Source: Bacillota bacterium
Lineage (GTDB): Bacteria > Bacillota_G > SHA-98 > UBA4971
DNA: 6,366 bases
Assembly: GCA_012512055.1 (NCBI GenBank)
Contig: JAAZEW010000032.1
Location: 1-6,366 of the forward strand
Direction of reading: 5' to 3'
The translations under genes were made by a program, and so were the position numbers. This document shows positions 1 to 6,271 of this stretch, in pieces (the first letter of the stretch is position 1; every line of letters starts with the position of its first letter). The notes under the pieces are model-generated. The model saw nothing but the letters and a program-made list of their open reading frames with translations, ran no database searches and was not told the DNA's origin.

Positions 1-2539
1 CATCCCCCGGCAAGTCACATGGGGCAGGTTCGCAGAGAGTCACAGGAAAGTCCAGTCTCACTATCGAGTACGGTGCTACATAAACAAAGGCCTTCCGTTC
101 ATCGCACCTGAACCCCTGAGGCAGACTGTCAGGACAAAGGATGAGCATGTGAAATCCGGGACTGACGCCTTTAATGGAGTACATGCCGGACGCGTCTGTC
201 AAAATCTCAGATCCGTCCTCTTTGATGATGCGTGCCCCTGCCAAACCATGCTCATCAATACCCATTTCACCATCGCAATCCGTATCAACGAAGGCCTTGC
301 CGAAAATCAGGCCGTCATCCCTGAATATGCCTTTTGACACAAAAAGAGTCGCCTCTGAAGAAGGAGTCTTGACCTGGCCTGACCCGGTCTCTCCCGTAGC
401 ATACGCTTTGTTCGTCTTGTCTCCCGCCATGTCACAAAACCCGACAGCAGCCAAAAATGAGACTGTTACCGTCTCGCGAGGGCCGAGGGTCCCGATGGCC
501 CAGACTGCCAGGCCAGGTTCGCCCGAGGAGACTTCCGGTTCGCTCTCTTTCCCTCGAACTTGCGACGTCCCCGGGATGACGGCAATCCCGCAAGGCAGAA
601 GGTCATGTACCTTTACGTTGTTTACCTCTATGTCTGTTAGGTTTTCCACTGTCAACGTGTATTTGACGATATCGCCGATACTACAGGCATCAACATTCGC
701 GCTTTTCTCTATATCCAGCGCCTTATTGGGAACCAGTGCAACATCGAACGTGATTTCTTCACCGGACGCTATCCGGATAAGGCAGGTCTCAAACGTGTAG
801 TAGTTGAGGCATGATACCTGCAACATGTATGTCCCGGATGGGATTTCGTCTAATTCATATACGCCGCCTTCGTCTGTCCTTACAATAGCGATGCTGCAGC
901 CTTCCTGAGCAATCAACGCGCTGACACCGTCTTCCTGTGCAATCAAGGCGGTGACACTGCCTTCTTGTGTAACCGAGACGGTGACACCGTTTTCCCGCGC
1001 AACTAACATGACCTCGGCGCCCTCTACGGCTTCATCGGTACAGGCGTCAGTGACTCTGCCTGTGATCTTCCCTGAACCGGCAGGCGGCAACACGTATCTT
1101 ACAGTTATCGGCGCCTCTGACGTTACGATTTCACCCCGTTGATTCATTGCAGATACAGTTACGGTATTGTCACCCGGTGCAAGCCGGACTCCGCTCGCTG
1201 CCCATTTACCTTGTTCCGTAGATTCCACCCGGGTTGCGTCGTTGCCGTTTACAGCAAGGGTGACTGCGGCGGACACAGGCGCAAGCCCATTGAACTCCGC
1301 CAAAGGAGACGTCGTCTCTCGATAGGACGGGCCTGATATTGTGACAGCCGTGTTATTGACTACGTCTATGTGCCGCAAAGATCGGTTCCCGGCAGGGTCT
1401 TCCGACACTATGGAAAACCTCGATGTCCCGGGAGGCGCAGCCACACCCAGGGAGAAGCTGCCATCCCCGGACGGCCTGGCCTGGGATGTGAGACGGTCCT
1501 CAATAAACACTGAGACAAGGCATTCTTCAGATTCTGTCTGCCCTGATACCGTAATGTTTGACGTGACTTCTTCGCCGTCCTTTGGTGAAAACACTGTAAG
1601 ACCGGGCGGTATTGTGTCCACAACAACAATCCCGCTGCCAAACCCCGGACTTTGCCCTGCCTTATGGAAACTATATCGATAATAGCCATCCGGAACCGTA
1701 CATCCGCTCTCATCCGTTCCGTCCCATGTAACCCGGGCAGTGCCCGGGGAATGGACACCGGGAATTTCCAGTGTCTTAATTGTCTCCGAACTGCCGTCAT
1801 CAGCGAGAGCCAGTATGCACTGTATGGCTTCAGGTTCGTCCTGTTCCCACGTTAAGTCGCATGCAATGACCGTCTCATCCTTGATGCCGTCCCCGTTGGG
1901 TGAAAATGGGTTTGGGGCCGCTTTTGAAAGCACCGCCTCAGCCCTGGGCAAAAACGATACTGTTACAGGGGCGGTGTACTCGCCTACCGGATCCTCCCAT
2001 AGCACGTCATACTTAAAGTCAAGGCATATATTGCGTCTTTCACCTACAGGGACCACGACGAGCGAAGCAGGGTTTTCGGCAAGCTGCGACCAGGAAGGTT
2101 CTCCTGACATCCTCCAACTGATTCGTGTGCATGGGATACTCCTCGGTTCATCCTTCAAGTCTTCACCTTTTATCGTCACCTGAATCGGATTCTCCCGGCT
2201 TGTACATGTAAGCTGAAAAGCCATAGGCGCTATGTACGGAGAAAGCGACGGCCTCACTTCACCGAAATCAATGCCTCCGAATTCACCCGGCTCAAAGCTG
2301 GGACTCATACTTCCTGCGCCCGGTTTCAAACCTGCTGTAAGCGGATCTCCAAATGGATCTTGAAGCCGGTCCCGTAGCGGACCTTGAAATGGATCCCAGA
2401 GCCGGCCGTGTGGCGGATCCTGAAGCAAAGGAGTAGTCGCATTTCTATCTGTTGCAAGAACATTGGGATGTGCACAAACCATTAGCACAGACAGAACAAC
2501 CACAATCATAAGCGGAACCCGCCTTGCGGCCCCCGCCAT
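1..2539 (-). CDS. Large multidomain exported surface protein, C-terminus beyond window
   Basis: The reading frame is open for 846 codons from ATG at 2539 to the window edge. Residues 1-29 form a signal peptide (RR, a hydrophobic core, then NVLA). Next come a 12-residue repeat linker (44-67) and a WxL/pilin-like module (about 86-198, with IDFGEV and a closing DPVGEYTAPVTV strand). A FlgD-like Ig domain follows (about 201-293, with NPFSPNGDG, TWDGTDESG and GYYRY), then two bacterial Ig-like domains (about 306-394 and 397-482). A carboxypeptidase-regulatory-like domain (490-603) carries an internal 10-residue repeat. A DUF11-type domain (607-736) precedes an SdrD-B-like domain (743-833) with an EF-hand-like loop at 752-763. 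These families are known for extracellular adhesive or scaffold roles, so a cell-surface location is inferred. The mature part holds 19 cysteines. No anchor is visible because the end is missing. The Shine-Dalgarno before this ATG is poor, and an in-frame GTG at 2644 is an alternative start. Confidence 0.9.
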   Translation of the reverse strand, partial: MAGAARRVPLMIVVVLSVLMVCAHPNVLATDRNATTPLLQDPPHGRLWDPFQGPLRDRLQDPFGDPLTAGLKPGAGSMSPSFEPGEFGGIDFGEVRPSLSPYIAPMAFQLTCTSRENPIQVTIKGEDLKDEPRSIPCTRISWRMSGEPSWSQLAENPASLVVVPVGERRNICLDFKYDVLWEDPVGEYTAPVTVSFLPRAEAVLSKAAPNPFSPNGDGIKDETVIACDLTWEQDEPEAIQCILALADDGSSETIKTLEIPGVHSPGTARVTWDGTDESGCTVPDGYYRYSFHKAGQSPGFGSGIVVVDTIPPGLTVFSPKDGEEVTSNITVSGQTESEECLVSVFIEDRLTSQARPSGDGSFSLGVAAPPGTSRFSIVSEDPAGNRSLRHIDVVNNTAVTISGPSYRETTSPLAEFNGLAPVSAAVTLAVNGNDATRVESTEQGKWAASGVRLAPGDNTVTVSAMNQRGEIVTSEAPITVRYVLPPAGSGKITGRVTDACTDEAVEGAEVMLVARENGVTVSVTQEGSVTALIAQEDGVSALIAQEGCSIAIVRTDEGGVYELDEIPSGTYMLQVSCLNYYTFETCLIRIASGEEITFDVALVPNKALDIEKSANVDACSIGDIVKYTLTVENLTDIEVNNVKVHDLLPCGIAVIPGTSQVRGKESEPEVSSGEPGLAVWAIGTLGPRETVTVSFLAAVGFCDMAGDKTNKAYATGETGSGQVKTPSSEATLFVSKGIFRDDGLIFGKAFVDTDCDGEMGIDEHGLAGARIIKEDGSEILTDASGMYSIKGVSPGFHMLILCPDSLPQGFRCDERKAFVYVAPYSIVRLDFPVTLCEPAPCDLPGD
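901..1020. repeat. 30-bp tandem repeat encoding 10-residue units inside a surface domain
   Basis: Four 30-bp units (901, 931, 961 and 991) encode GAEVMLVARE, NGVTVSVTQE, GSVTALIAQE and DGVSALIAQE in protein order. The first unit is the normal second strand of the carboxypeptidase-regulatory-like domain of the large surface protein; the other three are added copies. The two units at the low-coordinate end are the most alike, suggesting the latest duplication there. Confidence 0.88.
2341..2412. repeat. 36-bp tandem duplication encoding a 12-residue repeat
   Basis: Two adjacent 36-bp copies (2341-2376 and 2377-2412, both starting GCGGA) are followed by a partial third starting GCGGATCCTGAAG at 2413. 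On the minus strand they encode HGRLWDPFQGPL and RDRLQDPFGDPL, preceded by LLQDPP. This proline-rich, charged stretch follows the signal peptide of the large surface protein and probably acts as a flexible linker. Confidence 0.8.
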
Positions 2540-2666
2540 GCAGCCTGCATTCACCCAACATGCGGTATTTAGCCTGCATCCGGCCCTCGCCCTGCGTCCA
2601 GCCCCCACCCCATATTCAGGCCTCACTCCACATCCTGCCCTCACTCTAAATACGCCTGCCCGCCCC
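2523..2666. repeat. Degenerate 18-bp tandem repeat across a gene junction
   Basis: About eight units of 18 bp run without gaps. Read on the plus strand they resemble CATCCGGCCCTCACCCTA; the clearest units begin at 2577, 2595, 2613 and 2631. The array covers the last codons and stop of the 283-residue gene, the whole spacer, and the first codons of the large surface gene. Because 18 is six codons, it stays open in the frame of the large gene and supplies several in-frame GTG codons. Conservation between units is partial, so the array looks old. Confidence 0.75.
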
Positions 2667-3492
2667 TGATCCTAAGTGCCCTTCGTGCCGTGGCCGCCTT
2701 CCCTTCAAAGACAAAATCCACAGTCACTTCATACTCGCCGTCAGGGATGTCTTCTCTTAGCCCTACCCGGTAGAGCCTGGTTCCGCCCGGAAGTATTGTG
2801 CCTGTCCCTCCTCTGAGCGCCATGTTCACCAACGTGTCTTTGCCATCTGATATCTTGATGTGGCCTGTTGCGGACATATGGACATTCCCGGTGTTTTCGA
2901 AGACCACTTCAAAGCCTGCTAAAGAACTTTCGCGTCCCTGGCGGGGAACGAGTCTGATGTCTTGGACCCTCCCTGAATACGTTTCAGTCCCGGGGACGGT
3001 TATGAGCAAGAGAGAGCCGCACCTGACTACCATTATGATGCGGCCTTTCGCAGAAGGATCTGATGCTGCGAAATACAATATCCCGTACCTGCCCCCGGAA
3101 AGAGATCTCGGGGCTTTGACCCTGACTTCAGCGATACGCGTCTCCCCTGGCTTTAGCATGAACTTCTCAGGAAAGATCCTGGCAAATTCCTTTAATCCCC
3201 AATCATAGTCCGTCCCTTCAGGGAGTTCCACGTTTTGGCCGTGTTCATCGATGGACAAATCAACGACTTCAGGCACTATTTCCACCGGCACTGAACCCTT
3301 ATTAGTCACCTCGACTTGGAAAGTGCTCGTCTCCCCCTGCAGGACAGCTTTCCGGATTACTTGCGGGCCGGTTTCCACTTGAATACCCTCTCCGCCGGCC
3401 TTAACAGCGAAAGCCAACATCGCAAGGGTTATAACCATGGCGACAATCAACATACGGCACCCTTCCGGACTACGCCTTAGGAGTCTCGCCAC
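2641..3492 (-). CDS. Exported two-domain Ig-like protein resembling WxL-interacting proteins (DUF916/DUF3324 type)
   Basis: This is a 283-residue protein. The GTG start is chosen because AGGAGG lies 8 nt upstream and because it supplies an Arg-rich n-region (RLLRR) before a hydrophobic segment (14-32), with likely cleavage after VKA. Domain 1 (about 37-145) has the pattern of the DUF916 peptidoglycan-binding domain: VTNKGSVPVEI, then FMLKPGETRIAEVRVKAP, then GGRYGILYFAAS. Domain 2 (about 172-276) is a second beta-sandwich (FEVVFENTGNVHM, a proline-glycine turn, DGEYEVTVDF) like the DUF3324 partner-binding domain. WxL-interacting proteins usually end in a transmembrane helix and a basic tail. 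Here the protein stops at AYLE with no such helix, so it would be secreted or held by partners. The gene lies between two other exported proteins, 160 bp after the upstream one. A PapD-like or NEW3-type domain protein is an alternative reading. The family assignment is from pattern memory, not a search. Confidence 0.8.
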   Translation of the reverse strand: MARLLRRSPEGCRMLIVAMVITLAMLAFAVKAGGEGIQVETGPQVIRKAVLQGETSTFQVEVTNKGSVPVEIVPEVVDLSIDEHGQNVELPEGTDYDWGLKEFARIFPEKFMLKPGETRIAEVRVKAPRSLSGGRYGILYFAASDPSAKGRIIMVVRCGSLLLITVPGTETYSGRVQDIRLVPRQGRESSLAGFEVVFENTGNVHMSATGHIKISDGKDTLVNMALRGGTGTILPGGTRLYRVGLREDIPDGEYEVTVDFVFEGKAATARRALRIRGGQAYLE

Positions 3493-3500
3493 TTCGTATC

Positions 3501-3506
3501 CCTCCT
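3501..3506 (-). promoter_or_regulatory. Strong ribosome binding site deciding a GTG start
   Basis: On the minus strand this is a perfect AGGAGG, 8 nt before the GTG at 3492. It favours that GTG over the internal ATG at residue 14 of the same frame, and so gives the exported protein its arginine-rich n-region. Confidence 0.85.
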
Positions 3507-3652
3507 GCCCTATGGTTATTACTCCATGACCTATCTCTTCTTACGAGAAACCGCGTATCGTCACGCATTCCATATTGCGGGTATCCTAAATCTCAGCGTA
3601 TCTATCCTTACCCTACGCATCGAATTACGGACGGCTCACCAACATGCCGTGC

Positions 3653-5245
3653 CTACACAGCGGGGGAATGGCTCATAGTAATGATGAGCTCCTTAGCACC
3701 GGGCGGGTCAGTCCAACCGGGCTTATAAGTTACATAGTACCCCAGCTCACTGGCGATCCCCTCAGGACTGTATTTGAATATTCCGTTCCAGATTTGCCCA
3801 TCCCCTGCGTTACCTTCTTCCACGTTGTCTTTCCAAAAGACCTTCCATGAGATTTCCCCTGCCCCCGCCTTCTCCTTCGACCACTCCCATGACAGCACAA
3901 CGTTGCGATTATGATTCTGACGGCACTCGAGAATATGCCTATAGAGGCCTTCTTCCTCAGGCTTAATCCCTCCCTTCGGCAAAAACGTGCCTGTCCCGGG
4001 CAACTTGTATCCGTCCTGTCTCTTGGGAACGATTACTTTAGAATCCAAAGGATCGATTGTGTAGGTATGAGCGGTGATTGTCCTACCCGATGCTTGGCAT
4101 GAGTAACGAATGGATATGTCGTCAATGGATTTGTAGGTGCCTGCCGGAATCTTCCATTGATCCAACCCCTCGCTGCCACGGGGAAGACGGACTTCTATGC
4201 TGTTGGGGAAGCTAATCGCATCCCCGAAAGTAGTAGTGATTCTATCCCGGAACGTGTACCGCCCTCCGCCAGGCGGATACATGGCCCGGCCCGTGGGTTC
4301 TAAGCCTGAACCCGTCCAAGCGTAGTGTTTCATGTATTCTCGGATATCTAAGGCGCCCACTCGGCCCTGGAGCGTTATTGGGGGGATCTCCACTTCCATA
4401 TCAAAGTCTGAGTTTGACCTGTAATCAAGCACCCAGGGATATACTGTTCCGGTCCAATCCTCTCCGACTGTAAGGGCTGTGTAAGTACCGCCTACCGGCT
4501 TCATGACGGGGGAAGTCCCAATCCCGATATCGAGCTCCTCGCCAATGGCGTTCGCCACAGTCAGGTACACGTGGCCTGTCCGGGTAACCACAGGCTTCCG
4601 CGGCATGTCGCCATCACCGGACTGCCACAAAAACCATTCGCTTATCACTTCGGTTTCGTACTTCCCCGCTCTGACCGACCAGGGGTCAGGGCCGGCGTGC
4701 TCTCCCTGGGGCAGCATGTCGATTTTGATCCCTATGGGGAATGTCAGCTCATCCTCATAGGACGGAGGGATAGGCTCGCTTACAAGATGTTCCGGTCCGG
4801 GTTGGAAGTACCCGGTAAAATCTGAGTCTTCCCACGTCCTCAGCCAAAAGAACGGCTTCAAAAGGGAAATGTCGTTATCCCCTACTCTGCCGTGGCCTAT
4901 CCAACACTCGATAAAATCGTTGGACTGGTAATTCATAACCCATCCGTACCCCTCTATCTTGGCAACTGCATCAGAGAACTCACTCGCGACCAGCGCGCCT
5001 TTCTGAGGGACAATCGTGCCGAAATTCCAGGCTGTCTCACGAGACTCGGCGATAACCGGAAGGTCTTCGTATTCATGACTAAAGCCCAGCTTCAATGTGT
5101 CTCGGATATCCCCCAGAACCGTCAAAGTCACGTGAGTCGTGATACCTTCAGAATCCGGGACGCGTCCTTCTCCGGAAGCAGGCAAAGGCATTGCCAAAGC
5201 CACCAGAATACATGCCGCCGCAAAAACCGCCAACGCGCGATTCAT
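3653..5245 (-). CDS. Exported three-module beta-sandwich protein with WxL-like motifs
   Basis: The protein has 530 residues from the second of two adjacent ATGs. That ATG lies 5 nt after GGAGG, while the first (5248) lies only 2 nt after it and would give 531. Residues 1-25 form a signal peptide ending PASG. The rest reads as three diverged modules, about 38-208, 225-384 and 392-527. Modules 1 and 2 align by eye: HVTLTV with HVYLTV, WVMNYQSN with WVLDYRSN, and WSVRAGKYETEV with WKIPAGTYKSID. Module 3 keeps only the closing part (WTDPPGAKELIITM). Module 1 has W102-V-M and W204-F-L plus WNFGTIVP, and module 2 has W271-V-L, recalling the paired WxL motifs of cell-wall-binding WxL domains and their final G-x-Y strand. 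A secreted wall-associated or subunit role is inferred. No anchor, LPXTG motif or catalytic motif is visible. I do not recognise a named family over the full length. Confidence 0.85.
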   Translation of the reverse strand: MNRALAVFAAACILVALAMPLPASGEGRVPDSEGITTHVTLTVLGDIRDTLKLGFSHEYEDLPVIAESRETAWNFGTIVPQKGALVASEFSDAVAKIEGYGWVMNYQSNDFIECWIGHGRVGDNDISLLKPFFWLRTWEDSDFTGYFQPGPEHLVSEPIPPSYEDELTFPIGIKIDMLPQGEHAGPDPWSVRAGKYETEVISEWFLWQSGDGDMPRKPVVTRTGHVYLTVANAIGEELDIGIGTSPVMKPVGGTYTALTVGEDWTGTVYPWVLDYRSNSDFDMEVEIPPITLQGRVGALDIREYMKHYAWTGSGLEPTGRAMYPPGGGRYTFRDRITTTFGDAISFPNSIEVRLPRGSEGLDQWKIPAGTYKSIDDISIRYSCQASGRTITAHTYTIDPLDSKVIVPKRQDGYKLPGTGTFLPKGGIKPEEEGLYRHILECRQNHNRNVVLSWEWSKEKAGAGEISWKVFWKDNVEEGNAGDGQIWNGIFKYSPEGIASELGYYVTYKPGWTDPPGAKELIITMSHSPAV

Positions 5246-5248
5246 CAT

Positions 5249-5258
5249 CTCCTCCCCC
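5249..5258 (-). promoter_or_regulatory. Strong ribosome binding site before a double ATG
   Basis: The minus strand reads GGGGGAGGAG directly before ATGATG. The GGAGG core lies 2 nt from the first ATG and 5 nt from the second, so the second (5245) is the better start. It also rules against a longer frame opening at 5314, whose 22 extra residues do not look like a signal-peptide n-region. Confidence 0.8.
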
Positions 5259-5341
5259 TGTTCTCTTAACCTTTCTAACTTGGTATTACAGACGCAAATT
5301 CCATGCCAGGCCACGACGTTTCTGTAATTTTAAGGCACAAT

Positions 5342-5524
5342 AGGATATTGATGGGATTTTGGAGGGATTACAGAGGGATTACGGAGGATTTCGGGGGATC
5401 TCGAGGACTTTCAGGGGTATTTAGGGATATTCAGAGAATTTCAGGGGATTTCAAAGGGCCTGTGGAGAGCCTACGGAGGGCCTGCGGAGGATCCTTGCGA
5501 GATCCTTGTGAAGGCCTGTGTCCC
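5342..5524. repeat. Array of about 17 degenerate 10-12 bp repeats
   Basis: On the plus strand the stretch divides completely into units such as GGGATTACAGA, GGGATTACGGA, GGATTTCGGG, GGATTTCAAA, GAGCCTACGGA and GGGCCTGCGGA. Unit length shifts from 11 to 10, then 11, then 12 bp along the array, so no reading frame is kept. Short A/T runs recur about once per helical turn and alternate with G runs. It lies roughly 95-280 bp upstream of the start at 5245, where it could act as curved or protein-binding upstream DNA. That role is inferred. Confidence 0.75.
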
Positions 5525-5574
5525 GAACCCCGGACACTCCTGCGCGGGAAATCCCTGTATTAGCCTGGCAAGAA

Positions 5575-5682
5575 CTACTGTCCTGAAACGCAGACAGCGC
5601 ACAGCATCACGCACAGCATGATAACAAAAGCGACCCCGGCCAACCTACACCCGGCGTGGAGAGGGGGTATAGCAGATGGCAT
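5575..5682 (-). CDS. Possible 35-residue hydrophobic membrane peptide
   Basis: A short ATG-to-TAG frame encodes a basic, proline-containing start (residues 1-13) followed by a hydrophobic stretch (about 14-32) long enough to cross the membrane once and containing three cysteines. Two adjacent 12-bp repeats inside it encode MLCV and MLCA. The Shine-Dalgarno is weak (AGGTG upstream at poor spacing), and a GTG at 5694 would add four residues. A 14-bp inverted repeat lies 24 bp upstream. It could be a small membrane protein, the decayed signal peptide of a lost surface gene, or chance. Nothing beyond hydrophobicity supports a function. Confidence 0.2.
   Translation of the reverse strand: MPSAIPPLHAGCRLAGVAFVIMLCVMLCAVCVSGQ
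5599..5622. repeat. 12-bp direct repeat, two copies
   Basis: GCACAGCATCAC is followed directly by GCACAGCATGAT, and a partial copy (GCAGACAGC) lies just before. On the minus strand the units encode MLCV and MLCA within the possible 35-residue peptide. Confidence 0.6.
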
Positions 5683-5705
5683 AGGGCCGCGCACCTGGGA
5701 ACGGC

Positions 5706-5719
5706 TAAGTGAACACTTA
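5706..5719. promoter_or_regulatory. 14-bp inverted repeat, possible operator
   Basis: TAAGTGAACACTTA has perfect 6-bp arms around AA, the size expected for a dimeric helix-turn-helix regulator site. On the minus strand it partly overlaps TATAAG, a 5/6 match to a -10 box, but no good -35 is found at 16-18 bp. It lies between the ACT gene and the surface-protein set, so it could control transcription towards the latter. No regulator is identified. Confidence 0.3.
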
Positions 5720-5842
5720 TAAGAAAGGCCCTAAATCGGAATCAGCACGAAATTTCATATTCGCCACATCTCTCCGATCTCCTTTATCCAAGTTCCATAA
5801 TAAGTCCGGAGGCTGATTATGAACAATGGCATAGATTCATGC

Positions 5843-6271
5843 CTAACGATAGATCTCATCTTCTGTCAGAAGCCCCACCCCGTGCTGCTGCAAGACGGGG
5901 ATGGCTCTTTGAGGGTCATCGACTCTGAAGACCACAACTGCGTTATCACCGTTCTTACCGGCAAAAGCATACATGTACTCGATATTGATCCCCAGGGCTA
6001 TGAAGGATTTCAGCACCCGGCCAAGCCCCCCGGGCTTATCCGGCACCTTGACTGCAACAACTTCCGTTGTGCTGACTGTATATCCTTCTTCCTTCAGCGC
6101 CTCCTCAGCCTTGGTGGGGTCGTCGACTATCAACCGTAACACCCCGAAGTCCGACGTGTCAGCCAAAGACAGGGCTCTGATATTAATCCCTCTCCCACCC
6201 AGCACGCCGGTGACTTCCGCTAAACGGCCTACTTTGTTCTCCAGGAATATCGAAAGCTGTTTTGCCTTCAT
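5843..6271 (-). CDS. Tandem ACT-domain amino-acid-binding regulatory protein
   Basis: The 142-residue product consists of two ACT domains and nothing else. The first spans about 4-70 (QLSIFLENKVGRLAEVTGVL, then GINIRALSLADTSDFGVLRLIVDD). The second spans about 73-136 (VPDKPGGLGRVLKSF, then GINIEYMYAF and NAVVVFRVDD). The N-x-x-G-R-L and K-P-G-G-L turns followed by GINI are the usual ligand-site signature of ACT folds, which bind amino acids at domain interfaces. Stand-alone tandem ACT proteins of this length (COG4747-like) are known near phenylacetate-CoA ligase and indolepyruvate oxidoreductase genes, but no such neighbour is visible here. The location is cytoplasmic and the ligand is unknown. 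ATG is the only fitting start; the Shine-Dalgarno is modest (GAGG about 11 nt upstream). It is 597 bp from the next firm gene, so it probably belongs to an operon extending beyond the right edge and not to the surface-protein set. Confidence 0.93.
   Translation of the reverse strand: MKAKQLSIFLENKVGRLAEVTGVLGGRGINIRALSLADTSDFGVLRLIVDDPTKAEEALKEEGYTVSTTEVVAVKVPDKPGGLGRVLKSFIALGINIEYMYAFAGKNGDNAVVVFRVDDPQRAIPVLQQHGVGLLTEDEIYR

Larger units (their letters stand above)
5525..5842. other. Remainder of the 597-bp intergenic region
   Basis: Between the short-repeat array and the end of the ACT gene I see only the possible 35-residue peptide frame, the 12-bp direct repeat and the 14-bp inverted repeat. 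There is no recognisable RNA gene, riboswitch or convincing terminator with a T-run. The length and the change of gene theme suggest that the promoter of the surface-protein genes lies somewhere in 5249-5842. Confidence 0.5.

Noticed and set aside
174..2183. Plus-strand frames of 62-208 codons between 149 and 2183
   Set aside because: They lie antisense to the continuous 846-codon minus-strand frame with recognisable domains, lack ribosome binding sites and encode no recognisable domains.
3493..3652. Promoter or terminator in the 160-bp gap between the two smaller surface genes
   Set aside because: A 5-bp ACGGC/GCCGT pairing has no T-run, and no convincing -35/-10 pair was found, so nothing beyond the ribosome binding site is claimed.
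3653..5245. Chaperone-usher or spore-coat-U pilus subunit reading of the surface trio
   Set aside because: The closing G-T-Y strand and SdrB-like segment are compatible, but no usher barrel is visible and the W-x-L motifs with a DUF916-like partner fit better. It cannot be fully excluded while the end of the large protein is missing.
5249..5314. Longer N-terminus for the 530-residue protein from ATG 5314
   Set aside because: The strong GGAGG lies inside the extension, and the signal peptide begins properly only at the downstream ATGs.
5342..5524. CRISPR array
   Set aside because: Units are 10-12 bp, degenerate and contiguous, with no unique spacers.
5303..5563. Plus-strand 86-codon frame over the short-repeat array
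   Set aside because: The 10-12 bp repeat units do not keep frame, and the translation shows no protein-like pattern.
5828..5843. Hairpin GGCAT-GAATCT-ATGCC just after the ACT gene as a terminator
   Set aside because: The stem is only 5 bp and overlaps the stop codon, and the following sequence has no T-run.
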